Shown here piece after piece: positions 31,274 to 42,300 of a stretch of DNA of 64,000 nucleotides. The notes beneath the pieces are model-generated. The model ran no database searches, was not told the origin of the DNA, and worked only from the letters and a program-made list of their open reading frames with translations. The position numbers were made by a program, and so were the translations under genes. The DNA is from Dastarcus helophoroides (taxonomy: Eukaryota; Arthropoda; Insecta; Coleoptera; Bothrideridae): NCBI GenBank assembly GCA_028583605.1, contig CM053327.1, positions 39,328,522-39,392,521 of the forward strand, read 5' to 3'. Each line of letters starts with the position of its first letter. Position 1 is the first letter of the stretch.

Positions 31274-33990
31274 CAGGGGTAGTCAACCTTTTTTAGTTTA
31301 CCGTCCACTTTTGTACATTTTTGGTAATTAAATGTTCATACCGCCTACCAGGTTTGTTGTAAATACCAGTCGCACATTTTTAAAGACTAAAAAATGTTCG
31401 TAGAAAATTAGTAATCTTGAAAAAATGTCAAAATTTTCAAAAATGAGTCGATATTTAAAAAAATAATCTCGACCTTCTGAAGAAATACCCAAATTTGAAA
31501 AAAAATTGCCAAATTTTCAAAAATATTCGAAATTTCGCAAAATAGTCAAAAAATTAGATCGAAATTTCACCAAAAAATCTGAAGTTTGCAACCAAGGTCA
31601 ATATTTTGAAAAATGATGAAATTTGGAAAAAAAGCAAAATTTTGAAAAAACGAAATTTAAAAAAAAAACGAAAAATGGCCATTATTTTCAAAAAATTGCA
31701 AATATTAAAAAAAAATTGTAATCTCAATTTCTTTCTGATAATTTCATGATCAAGATTTCGTTTAAACCTTTTTTAAAAATTTTGGAAAAGGAAAAATTTC
31801 AAAAAAGGTTTAAACAATATCTTGATCATGAAATTATCAGAAAGAAATTGGGATTTTAAAGAAAAATCAAAATTTAAAAAAAGTTGACTTTTTTAAACAT
31901 TTTAAAAATTTGAAAAAGTAGCGACATTTTCAAATAATTTCGACATTTTGCAAAATGATCACAAAATTTAATTTTGTTTAAATTTTGGAAAAGGAAAAAT
32001 TTTCAAAAAAGTTTTAAACGAAATCTTGATCGTAGAATTCCCAAAAAGAAATTGAGGTTCTCAAGAAAAATGGAAATTTGAAAAAAGTTGACATTTTTAA
32101 ACAGTTTGGAAATTTAAAAATATGGCGAAATTTGAAAAAACAGCGAAATTTGAAAAAATAGCGAAATTTTCAAATAATTTCGAAATTTTGCAAAATAATT
32201 AAAAAATTAGACAGAAATTTCAAAAATAGTCGAAATTTTCCCAAAAAATTTTAAATTTGCAACAAAAGTCGGTATTTTTAAAAATGATGAAATTTCGAAT
32301 ACAAATGAAATTTTGAAAAAAATTGAAAATGGCCAGTATTTTCAAAAAACTGCAAATATTCAAAAAAGAATTGAAATTTTGATAGTGGAAAATTTTGAAA
32401 AAGGATAATTTTCAAAAAAGTTTTAAACAAAATCTTGATCGTAGAATTTCCAGAAAGAAATTGAGATTCTCAAGAAAAATCGAAATTTGAAAAAAATTTA
32501 ACATTTTTAAACAGTTTGTGAATTTAAAAATATTGCGAAATTTGTGAAAATAGCGAAATTTTTAAATAATTTCGAAATTTTGCAGAATTATTAAAAAATT
32601 AGACCGAAATTTCAAAAATAGTCGAAATTTTCCCAAAAAATTTGAAATTTGCAACGAAAGTCGGTATTCTGAAAAATGATGAATTTTCGAATACAAACAA
32701 AACTTTAAAAAAATTGAAAATGGCCAGAATTTGCAAAAAACCGCAAATATTTTTAAAAAATTGTAATCTGGAAAAAAAATGGAAAATTTGGGAAAAGGAA
32801 AAAATTTTAAAAAAGGTTTAAACAAATTCATGATCATAGAATCCCCAGAAAGAAACTGAGAGTTTAAAAAAAAATCAAAATTTGGAAAAGGTTGACATTT
32901 TTAAACATTTTGAACATTTTTAAAAAAATAGAGAAATTTTCAAATAAATGCGAAATTTTGCAGAATAGTCTAAACTTAGATCAAACTTTCATTTATAGTT
33001 GAAATATTCCCAAAAAATCTGAAGTTTGCAACAAAAATCGATATTTTGAAAAAAGGTAAAATTTTGAATATAAACGAAATTTTGAAAAAAAAATTGAAAA
33101 TGCCCAGTATTTTCAAAAAACAAATTCTGAAAAAATATTGAAATTTTGATAAAGTGGAATATTTTGAAAAAGCATAAATTTTTAAAAAAGTTTTAAACGA
33201 AATCTCGATCATAGAATTCTCAAAAATTGAGGTCAAGAAAAATCAAGATTTGATAAAAGTTGAAATTTTTAAATATTTAGAAAATTTGAAAAAAAGTAGC
33301 GAAATTTTCAAATAAATTCGAAAAATTGAAATTTTAGAAATCAAATTTTCAAAAATAGTCAACAATAAAAAAATGTTGAGACTGAAAAAATCTTTAAAGT
33401 TTTAAAAAAAGCCGAAAAAAGTATGAATATTGCAACAAAACTGAAGATCATCAAAAAGAACTTAAAATTTTGGAAAATATGGAAATTTTGGAAATTAAAA
33501 ATTTTGTCAAAAAGTCGAAAATTTTTGTAAAGAGCTGAAGCTTTTGATTGAATCTTAAAGAGAATAAAACTTCCAGAAAATGTGAAATTTGTCAAAAAAG
33601 TTTGGATTCCCAAAAAAAATTGAAATTTTGAAAACTCCAAATTATCGAATAATTCTAAAATACTAGAAAGTGCAAAATTTCAAATTTTTTTGCACACAAA
33701 TGGACGTAAAAGTAAATAAAAAAAAACAAAAAATGTCCCGAGTTCAAAAAATTGAAATTCTCAAATTTCATAGGTTTGAAATTACAAAAAAAAACATCCG
33801 CAGTTTAAAAAAAAAGTCGAAATTTTGAAAAATACTTAGTCAAAATTCAAGGAAAACGATCGAAATTTAGAACATAAGGTGAAAATCTAAAAAAAAATCA
33901 AAATTTAAAAAAGCTCGAAGTTTTTTAAAAAAACAACTTTGCAAAAGACTACATTCTTAAGAAAAAGTAATAATAGTCAAAAAGTGAAAA
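31274..33990. mobile_element. hAT-like end followed by AT-rich degenerate repeats
   Basis: Starts CAGGGGTAGTCAACCTTTTT, a typical hAT-type terminus, followed by TACCGTCCACTTTTG and TACCGCCTACCAGG. The rest is 2.6 kb of AAATTTTCAAAA-type sequence. A roughly 390-410-bp higher-order unit recurs (landmark AATCTTGATCGTAGAATT at about 32.02, 32.43, 32.82 and 33.20 kb). I could not find the opposite terminus, so the element is probably truncated on the right. Confidence 0.5.
31721..31855. repeat. Long hairpin: 54-bp inverted repeat, short loop
   Basis: The left arm (31721-31774) with CAATTTCTTTCTGATAATTT and ATGATCAAGAT pairs with the right arm (31801-31855) with two or three mismatches, leaving a loop of about 26 bases. 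The right arm belongs to the 400-bp repeat family, so the left arm is an inverted duplicate of it. Confidence 0.85.
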
Positions 33991-34049
33991 TTTTCAAAGT
34001 TAAATCCACTCGTAGGTATTATCAACGTTGTTCGTTCTGCAGCAGAATA

Positions 34050-34175
34050 AATACTCTCAGCACAGAACATACTCTCAGTTTTCCAGTATTACCGCCCCAT
34101 GGCCACACAAATAAGAAATGCGATAAGCAAAGTAAACATCGCCGCGCCGTGGCGAAAATAAGTCACATGCCGCGC
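34050..34175. repeat. Inverted repeat arm, partner at 30134-30245
   Basis: Contains TTACCGCCCCATGGCCACAC and GAAATGCGATAAGC, the complement of the left arm. The neighbouring CCGCGCCGTGGCG and CCGCGCCGGAGCG words are a small local duplication. Confidence 0.75.
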
Positions 34176-34270
34176 CGGAGCGCCGTGGCGAGAAAGTGAT
34201 GAGTTAACGCCTTATACCTTCAGTATATGGTTAACACGTACAAGTAACGTTAAATCCAGTGGTGTGTATT

Positions 34271-34965
34271 ATTTTTTTTTTAAGTTTAATCCACTCGCAA
34301 AGGGTAACCCCATTATGCTTTCAAAGCACTGCGAGTAGAATGCGGAAACAAGGACAGATAGCAATGAGCCACCTTCTTAAAAAAGGAAAAGTTGTAATTT
34401 TTGGGGAAAATTCCTTTCGGTAACAAGTTCGATAACTTGGCAGTTCTATAGAAAAAGAATCTCCGTAGACAGAAGTTCTAACTGTGTCCAGTTGGACCGC
34501 ATAGGAATTTGTTGACTCCGACTGCCTAGTGCGTCTCAAGAATCTTGCCCTTTGAGGGATCAATCCTATTAGTTCCTGCGAGCATCTTCCATGATAGTAC
34601 TTGTAGAAAAGAGACAAGTCACCAACCATACGCCTGTGCTCTAGTGTTTCGAGGGAATCAGTCAGAATCTCGTCATCAATTGGGCGAATCGCTCTTCTTT
34701 GAATTGAATCCAAGAGAGCTAAAGTGTGTTTTGGGGCTGAACTCCAAACATGAGAACAGTATTGGCTAGTGTTGGCCCAATTTGAGCTTTGTATAATGTT
34801 AATAGCTGATGAGATGTGAAGTACATTTTGAGCTCTAAAAAGAAGGCCTAGCTTCTAAGAGGCGGATTTGGCAATGGCGCACACATGATCGTCCCAAGAG
34901 AAGTTACTGCTCGCATTCACTCCTAGCATAGATAGATTAGATCCCATCGGAAGGAGACTCAGGAA
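34271..34965 (-). pseudogene. CR1/Jockey-like non-LTR retrotransposon, RT C-terminal fragment
   Basis: On the minus strand this reads NFSWDDHVCAIAKSA, then YKAQIGP and CSHVWSSAPKH, and then the conserved post-RT block MDSIQRRAIRPIDDE, LETLEHRRMVGDLSLFYKYY and HGRCSQELIGLIPQRARFLR. Such C-termini are typical of CR1/Jockey-type elements without RNase H. The element ends in TTTTTTTTTT on the plus strand (34272-34281), that is, a poly(A) tail in its own orientation. The RT catalytic part is missing (5' truncation), and stops split the frame. Relatives form the cluster at 49.1-53.7 kb. Confidence 0.85.
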
Positions 34966-35276
34966 TAGAACGTAATATAACATCAACTGAGTATTAAATC
35001 ACAACAGGGGAGCGCGTATATTTATATCAAATATTTGCTTTCGAAAGTTCCCGTCTTGGAAAAACTTGTAATATGTTCTTGACAATGTGGTCTGAAAATG
35101 TACACCTTCACGTAAGTCCTTTCTTGATAAAAACGTTCAAGCGCATTTCGTAAAGGGATCCATGTACTCTGCCATAACTAGCACATCTGCTAGTTAAAAT
35201 GTCATCATTTTTAGGTGACCGTATTATTCCAAAGTATTTCTCGATCATTTCCTCGGCGTTACTAATTTCGTTTCTT

Positions 35277-35705
35277 AAATTGTAAATTGTAAATTGTAAA
35301 TTGTAAATTGTAAATTGTAAATTGTAAATTGTAAATTGTAAATTGTAAATTGTAAATTGTAAATTGTAAATTGTAAATTGTAAATTGTAAATTGTAAATT
35401 GTAAATTGTAAATTGTAAATTGTAAATTGTAAATTGTAAATTGTAAATTGTAAATTGTAAATTGTAAATTGTAAATTGTAAATTGTAAATTGTAAATTGT
35501 AAATTGTAAATTGTAAATTGTAAATTGTAAATTGTAAATTGTAAATTGTAATAAATTGTAAATTGTAAATTGTAAATTGTAAATTGTAAATTGTAAATTG
35601 TAAATTGTAAATTGTAAATTGTAAATTGTAAATTGTAAATTGTAAATTGTAAATTGTAAATTGTAAATTGTAAATTGTAAATTGTAAATTGAAAATTGTA
35701 AATGT
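35277..35705. repeat. Heptamer array (TAAATTG)n, about 60 copies
   Basis: An almost perfect 7-bp repeat with one interruption near 35549 (GTAATAAATTG) and a degraded right edge. On the minus strand it is open as a repeating FTIYNLQ peptide, an artefact of a 7-bp period. Confidence 0.98.
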
Positions 35706-35739
35706 AAGTTGTGAAAAACTCTCATCATAGTTTCATTTT

Positions 35740-35784
35740 CAGAGCTTTGAAATACAAATCGTGTCCCCTGAAACCAGAGCTTTG
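35740..35784. mobile_element. 25-bp insertion between 10-bp direct repeats
   Basis: CAGAGCTTTG occurs at 35740-35749 and 35775-35784. Between them are 25 bases (AAATACAAATCGTGTCCCCT, then GAAAC) that match the terminal word of the 9604-10109 family. This looks like a tiny, extremely truncated retroposition event with its target duplication. Confidence 0.6.
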
Positions 35785-36215
35785 TGTAGTGCTATAGGAG
35801 ATACCACTCTCTAAGCATAATATACATTTTTCCTTTGGTGGTCCTTGGTTATCTTCAAAAACTTGAAGTGCAAATCTTGACCCCTAAAACCAAGACAGAT
35901 TAAAAAACAGAACAAAGGTTGCTCTAACGCATTTCAATAGCCAAGCTATCGTCTTCAGAAAGATAATCTTTCTTGGTTTCGGGGGACAAGATTTCTATTT
36001 CAGTTTTTTGAAGATAGCCAAGGACCAGCAAAGAAAAAATGTATATCAGGCTTAGAGAGACCAGGCTGATACAATTTCGGGAGCTAAACCTTTTTTAAAA
36101 ACAGGCGACGTACGTTCTGCCAGCGAGAATCGAAACCAGCTCGTTCGGGTAATCAAGGGCTGTACTATTTAGACTACGAATCCTATAATTCTTATTGTAG
36201 ACAACTTAAAAATAA
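35785..36215 (-). mobile_element. Composite tRNA-like element, second copy
   Basis: Reversed relative to 9604-10109. It contains the tRNA-like part (B box complement GAATCGAAACC at 36127-36137, A-box region near 36165-36185), the hammerhead-like hairpin (35932-35958, minus strand) and the CCAAGAAAGATT / GGGGGACAAGAT words. The right part runs to AAGTTGTCTACAATAAG (complement) near 36180-36210. Ends and target duplication are unclear. Confidence 0.7.
35932..35958 (-). other. Hammerhead-like hairpin CTGAAGA/GAAA
   Basis: Minus strand: CTGAAGA, then GATAGC-TTG-GCTAT as a clean stem, then TGAAATGCG. The GAAAC core has become GAAAT. Confidence 0.35.
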
Positions 36216-36915
36216 TCTTCACATATTTACAACCCACGCGTGTGTGCTTGTTATTCTTTGTACCGTAAACTTGTAGAAAACTAGTTGAAAAAACTTCCGT
36301 CTGCAGAAAAATAAACATTTCGTCGAAGCTTGAAGATCCTTTTGTTATGAGACGCCGCATAATTCAACGAATAACACAACAATCGTTAGCTCTACGGGGT
36401 GGAAATATATATCGTTTGCTACACGAGATTTACTTCAATTAAAGGCACTCGGAGGATATTTTAAAGGAAGAAGGCGGGCGATAATTAATTATCTCCACTT
36501 TTAGATGAAAAATGGCGCCAGTATTTCAAGTTGACGCACAAATGTTTTTTGATTAAAATGTAAAAGGAATTGAAACTGCGATGCTGTTTCAGCTAATTAG
36601 CCGCTTTCCAGACTTGTATAAGGCTTTAGTCCGTCGCGAGACAGCCGGAGATTTCGTCAGAAGAATTATCTCATTTAGTTTTGTTTAAGATATGAAGTGA
36701 TGCAGCATTTTTATTTGTTAATACTGCACAATTGTTGATAAAATTAAAATTTTTAAAGTTTTTTAACTAAACTTTAAAGAAGATTAATTTATATTTCAAA
36801 TACTATTTCTTTTTTCGTAAAATAATTCAAAATATGAAATTAGTTGTTTATCAAGGATAACCATTTTTTTTCCACTTAGTAAAGATTAGCTTATTAGTCC
36901 TAACCATAAAGCAAG
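36216..36915. other. No recognisable gene
   Basis: Single-copy sequence of mixed composition. No open frame over 63 codons is worth naming. Confidence 0.5.
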
Positions 36916-36918
36916 TGC

Positions 36919-37207
36919 CTAACCTATCCTAACCTAACCTAACCTAACCTAACCTAACCTAACCTAACCTAACCTAACCTAACCTAACCTAACCTAACCT
37001 AAAATAACCTAACCTAACATAACGTAACATAACGTAACCTCACCTAACCTAACCTAACCTAACCTACTCTAAGGTAAGCTAACCTAACCTAACCTTGTCT
37101 AAGCTAACCTAACCTAACCTAACCTAACGTAACCTAACGTAACCTAACCTAACCTAACCTAACCTAACCTAACCTAACCTAATCTAACCTAACCTAACCT
37201 AAGCTAA
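36919..37207. repeat. Interstitial telomeric repeat (TTAGG)n, CCTAA on plus strand
   Basis: About 290 bases of CCTAA pentamers, with runs of perfect units mixed with variants (AACGT, AACAT, AATCT, AAGCT). TTAGG is the ancestral arthropod telomere repeat and is absent from Diptera. Both sides are ordinary sequence, so this is an internal block, from a break repair insertion or an old chromosome fusion, not a chromosome end. Confidence 0.95.
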
Positions 37208-37296
37208 CTTGCAAGGCAGGATCGTTAGTAGGATACGTTTTACACTGAGAAGCTGTTCCAGTTTCTCTAAAATTAATATTATATCTCAAAAAAAGA

Positions 37297-37420
37297 AATA
37301 ACTGTAGTAGAGTTAAAAATGTGTGATCTGCGACTGGGAGTCGAACCCAAGACCTTCACGTTACGAGCAGATTTCGTGACCAAGGAGCCATCGTCAGCGC
37401 TACTTTCAACTCTACTCATT
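37297..37420 (-). other. tRNA-Thr-like sequence inside short inverted repeats
   Basis: On the minus strand about 37330-37400 shows an A-box-like TGGCTCCTTGGTCA, an anticodon-loop-like CTCGTAA (CGT, threonine) and a B-box GGGTTCGACTC with a T stem TTGGG/CCCAG. The acceptor and anticodon stems pair poorly, so it is a pseudo-tRNA or SINE head. It sits between GTAGAGTTAAAA (37302) and its inverse TTTCAACTCTAC (about 37404-37415). Confidence 0.55.
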
Positions 37421-37474
37421 TACTTAACGTACCGTACTCTCAGTACCTGCGACGTTTTACCTTTTCTAAATAAA

Positions 37475-37730
37475 TAAATGATTTGACTCAGTGGTGACAA
37501 CATCATCTGACGATAGGACACAATCTTACCAAACTATGCACATATAGTTTTTTTTTTAATATAATGGCTTAACAGCATCATCTATCGCAATAGGGAGCAA
37601 CTTTTTGCACCATACAAGCTAAAAACCAACTAAGGAACTAAATGTACACATGTTCGTATCAACGAATTTGAACAAAACATCATTCTGCAACCGCACGAAC
37701 TCTTTAAAGCTGTACCTAACTGATAACTTG
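37475..37730. repeat. Dispersed repeat, copy 2
   Basis: Counterpart of 27700-27950: CATCTGACGATAGGACAC, ATCTATCGCAATAGGGAGCA and CGCACGAACTCTTTAAAGC. Confidence 0.7.
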
Positions 37731-38910
37731 GTTTTATTGCATTTACCCAACAAACTGATGCGTCAGTTCAACAAATTAATTCTTTTTAATTTTAGACAAT
37801 TCGCTAAATTATAAATGCAATTGTAATTATTGATTTAATTCCACAGGCGAAGTTCGAAGTCGCGAGTATAATAGCCAGTTGTAGTCGCTTAATCATGTGA
37901 TGCCCAAATTTTATTTGACGCGATCCACTGGAAATTCTACAGGCTCCAAACACTTGGAGAATCGTGTTTTAATATGTATCCAAGCAAAATACGAACAACA
38001 CAAACTATCGGGTATCCCCCGTCGATGGACGGGATTCTCGCCATCGACAAGACGACATCGAACCCGAACAACAAAAGTTCTCCGCTTTTGATCTCCCGCC
38101 ATCGACCCTAATAAAATTTCTTTTTCATTCGAATTTACAGTTCGACCTCGTGTTCCACTTCTTATGCGGCGCTCATTTCTCGTTTTGTTACCAAACTCCC
38201 AACTTTTGTCTTATAAAACTTCCACTAAAACCATTGTCATCAAGTTTTATGATACCGAAGTGAGATATTTATTGCTCGCCTCTTCGAGAATTCGATATTA
38301 GAATTATTACTTTTGCCGCTGAAGTTGCGTTTCGAGTGCCATATGAACACTTTGTATGACGTATGCAAATCAGCTTAAATTGCAAAATTAACATAACGAG
38401 TCAAATTTAGACTCATTTTTGTTGTTGTTTCAATACGTTTGATTGAAAAATAATAATGAAAATACAAACCCCAGGTAATTTTCCATTTTAGGACTTAACA
38501 GCTAACTGTTCAAGAAGAATCAAATTTTAAAGAATTAAGGTTTATTTTAAGAAAATTTTTGGAACGTAGAGAATAAAGTCGATTTTTTTTAGAAAAAAAA
38601 TCGAAATTCCCATTTACTTGGGGGCAAAGGTGAGGCGTGTACTGATTTTCGAAACGATCCGGAAAGAGAATTGCTTAGACCACTCCCGGAATTGTCTCTA
38701 AAGATTCATCAAGCACGGGTACTCGCGAATGGATGAAGTTTATCGCGCCGCTGCAGTCCTTGCGTATAATACACCTGTAGATCAACCATCAAAAGGAGAT
38801 TACTCCCATCATCCTGATTATAACCCCCAAACCTCCCCCCTTAATATGAGCATAAAATAAAATACAGTTCACCCGCTGGAACCCTAGCAAAACGTCCGAT
38901 CTCTACTGCG
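37731..38910. other. No recognisable gene
   Basis: Single-copy DNA. Two 63-64-codon open frames overlap on opposite strands at 37897-38102; I regard both as chance. Confidence 0.45.
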
Positions 38911-38913
38911 TAA

Positions 38914-39150
38914 AGCTGCGGGTTCCTACAAAACGGTAACGTAAAAGAGCGACCGTAATGTTACGTCGAGTGACGTCACCAAAAACCGTGCACGTGCTTC
39001 TAATAGGCAGTGTTTTCCTACAGAACGTTAGGGGCTACCGCTGCGAAAAAGTACGTCGACCCCACTTTCGAAGCGACCGCTGTGTACGGTGAGGATACTG
39101 CAAGCACGATTTAATACGTTACGTTGCCATTCTACGTTGGAATGTAGCTA
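38914..39150. repeat. Inverted repeat arm, partner at about 44.85-45.01 kb
   Basis: GGGTTCCTACAAAACGGTAA, CGTAAAAGAGCGACCGT and later TTTTCCTACAGAACGTTAGG. The complement with CGGTCGTTCTTTTACGTTGC and CGTTTTGCAGGAAAGCC lies at 44965-45008. The pair resembles the ends of a DNA transposon that would span about 6 kb and enclose the second hAT-like element. I see no clear target duplication. Confidence 0.5.
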
Positions 39151-39387
39151 CTATGATTTATTTAACTTTTTTATTATTATGTGCATATGCAAGATGTTTT
39201 ATATAATATTATATCTCCCTTTTGTATTATTCAATTTTTATTAAATAAAAAGTTTGAAAACACAAAATGACATAGAATTTGTTCTTCAATATGAGGAAAA
39301 ATTTCCATACTTTTTGAAACAATTTTAAAATTTTACAGACATAATCTTTAAACTAGAAGACTAAGAACATACCTAATTAGGTATATG

Positions 39388-42300
39388 CAGTGGCGGCTCG
39401 TAGCTAAAACTAGAGGGGGTGCTACGACGACGTTTGCGTTAAAATTGTGTAAAAGCAAATGAGTTAAAAAAAATTAATAACATAAACCACCTCTATTGCT
39501 TCTCAATAGAAATCTCAGCTTTAGGAAAATTTAAAAATGCAAAATTTCGAGGAAATATTGGAATTTTGTGATTAAATAACGAATTTTATCTGTTTTTTAG
39601 AAACTTTCCTGAGCTTGAAATATATATTTTTTAAAACTGATATTTTAAATATCAACTTTTTGAGAAAAATGTCTAATTAAAACTGAAAAATAAAGAAATA
39701 GTAACAAAAATTTCTATTTTTAAAATTGTTCAAAGTTTTGAAACAAATTTCGAAAAACAACTTGTAGTTCAATTACAAATAAATTTCCAAAATGTGAATT
39801 TTAATTAAAAAGGATCGACTTGAAGCTAAAATATTTGATCTTTGAAGTTTCCCTGGGTTGAAACGTTTAAGTGATCGACATTTTCAAAATAAAAGTCAAC
39901 TACTCAAGAAAGTCGAAATTTTAAAAGAGTCAAAATTTTCAAAATAAATCGATATCAAAAAAAAGCAGAAATTAGATAAAATCGAATTTTCAAACAAAAG
40001 TCTAATTCTTCGAAAAAAAAAGCAGGAGTTTTGAGGAAGAGTCCAATATTTTAAAAAGCTAAAATTCTCAAAAAATAAATTGAAACGTTTAAGTGGTCGA
40101 AATTTTCAAAATAAAAGTCAACTACTCGAGAAAAAGCCTAAATTTTCAAAATAAATCGATGTCTTACAAAATGCAGAAATTAGAAAAAATCGAATTTTCA
40201 AAATAAAGTCGTATTCTCCAAAAAAAAGACGATTCCAATATTTTAAAAACCTGAAATTCTCAACAACAAAAATTTAAACGTTTAAGTGGCCGAAATTTTC
40301 AAAATAAAAGTCAACTACTCGAGAAAATATCGAAATTTTAAAGAAGTCCAAATTTTCAAAATAAATCGATATCTTAAAAAAAAGCAGAAATTAGAAAAAA
40401 TCGAATTTTCATAATAAAGTCGAATTTTTCAAAAATAAAGTAGGACTTTTCAAGAAGACTCCAATATATATATATATATATATATAAATTAGAACATTAA
40501 ATTGTGAATTTTTTAAGATGTTGAGTACTTTTAATTGCGTAATTTCGACTTTTCTAGAAATGTGGATTCATTTTTAAAAAGTCCTACTTTAAAAATCGAA
40601 ATTTTGAGAATATTTATGACAAATAATTTATTTTTAAAAATTGTTTTTGTTTATTGATTCCGACAGTGCTATTTTTTCAAAAATTTTATATCCAAAAAAC
40701 AAATTTCAACTTTTTTCTAGAAATGTTGTCTGCTTTTATCCAAATTTTGTAATCTTTAAATTTCAATCTATTTTTTATCGAAATTTGACGGACTTGACAT
40801 TCCAAGAATAAATTTAACAAATAAAAATAACAGTTCTAGAAAAATTGGAAATTTCGATTCAGAATTTCTTCGGTTGTACAATATAGTGGTAAGTTTTTTT
40901 TAGCGAAATATCAAATCACAAAAAAGATAAAATTTATAAGGTTCATTTTTTCTTGAAATTCAATATTTTTCTCAAAATTGAAAATTACTTTTTTTGAAAT
41001 TTCTTCGTTTTTCCCAAAATGTTAACATTTTTAGAGAAATATCAGGGTTCTTTTCTAAAAATTTGTTGTCAAAATTTCCACACACACACATAAAGCAATC
41101 ACTAAACACGCACTTAATCGATTTAAATAATGTTAACCCCAAGCGGGGTGAAAAAGGATATTTAACTGAAAATTGAAATTTACATTTTTTGTTACAAGAC
41201 AAAAATTGGGTTTTGAAAAACAATTTTGCTCGAACAAGGCAACATTTAAAAAGTCGAAAAACTTTTTAAAAAAATTCGAAACAAGGCGCATTTTTAAGTC
41301 CTAAGGGTAGTATCGATTTGAATCTCAATGCAGATGACGTCGATGCATCTTTTGGTAATCTTTTTAGATTAGTGCGCTTGAAAATGCCAGTTCTGCTGGC
41401 GAAATACGTATCACGTAATTTTTACTTAATGCCGATGTGGTAAAGGGGTGAAACCTTCTTTGGTCCTAAGGGGGTAACAAACGGTTTTATTAAATATTAC
41501 AAAATGTCAGCACTTTCTTTTGTAAGCTAAAAATTAGGTTTTCTAAAACAATTTTGGCTCAACAAGACAACATTTTGAAATGTCGAAAATTTCAAAAAAA
41601 TCGAAAATTTTAATAGTTAACCTTTTGAAAAACTGTAAAATGTTTTAAAAAAGTCGAAATTTTTAAAAAAGGTTGAAATTTTTAAATCAGGACGAAATTT
41701 TAAAAAAGGTCCAGATTTTCAAAAAAAAACGAAATTTTCAAAAAAAAACTAAATTTTCAAGCAGATCGAAATGTTCAAAAAAATGTTTCAAATAAAAGTC
41801 GAAATTTAAAGAAAAGCCGAAATTTCGAAAATAAGTCGTAACTTTCAAAAGTCAAAACTTCGAGAAAAGTTCAAAAATTTAAAAAATAATTGGAGTTTTT
41901 AATAAAAAAATGAAAATCATCAAAAATCAAAATTTTCCAAAAAATTTGGAAAATTGAAATTTTCCAAATTTTGGGAAAAAACTTCACGTAAGTAAGTTTT
42001 CAAAACAGTAGAATTTTTGGTAAATTTTAAAATTTTCAAAAAAAGTTAAAATTGAGAGAACATCAAATTTTTGAAAAACGGTCGAATTTCAAAAAATAAA
42101 TTGTAAAATGCGGAAATTTTTGAGGTTGAGTTTGCAAATAAATTAAAAATATGAGAAGAGCCAAAATTCTCACAAAAAATCAAAATTTCTAGGAATATCC
42201 GAACGAAATTCTTACCAAAAGTGGAAATTTTCAAATTTTTCAAAATCCTGAAAAAGGTCGAAATTTTGAAAGATTCCAATTTTCGTAGAAAAAAAATCGA

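Noticed and set aside
35108..35728. 206-codon minus-strand frame with repeating FTIYNLQ
   Set aside because: A 7-bp tandem repeat gives an open heptapeptide frame by arithmetic; there is no start context or conserved flank.
40466..40487. (TA)n run
   Set aside because: An ordinary short dinucleotide repeat inside an AT-rich element.
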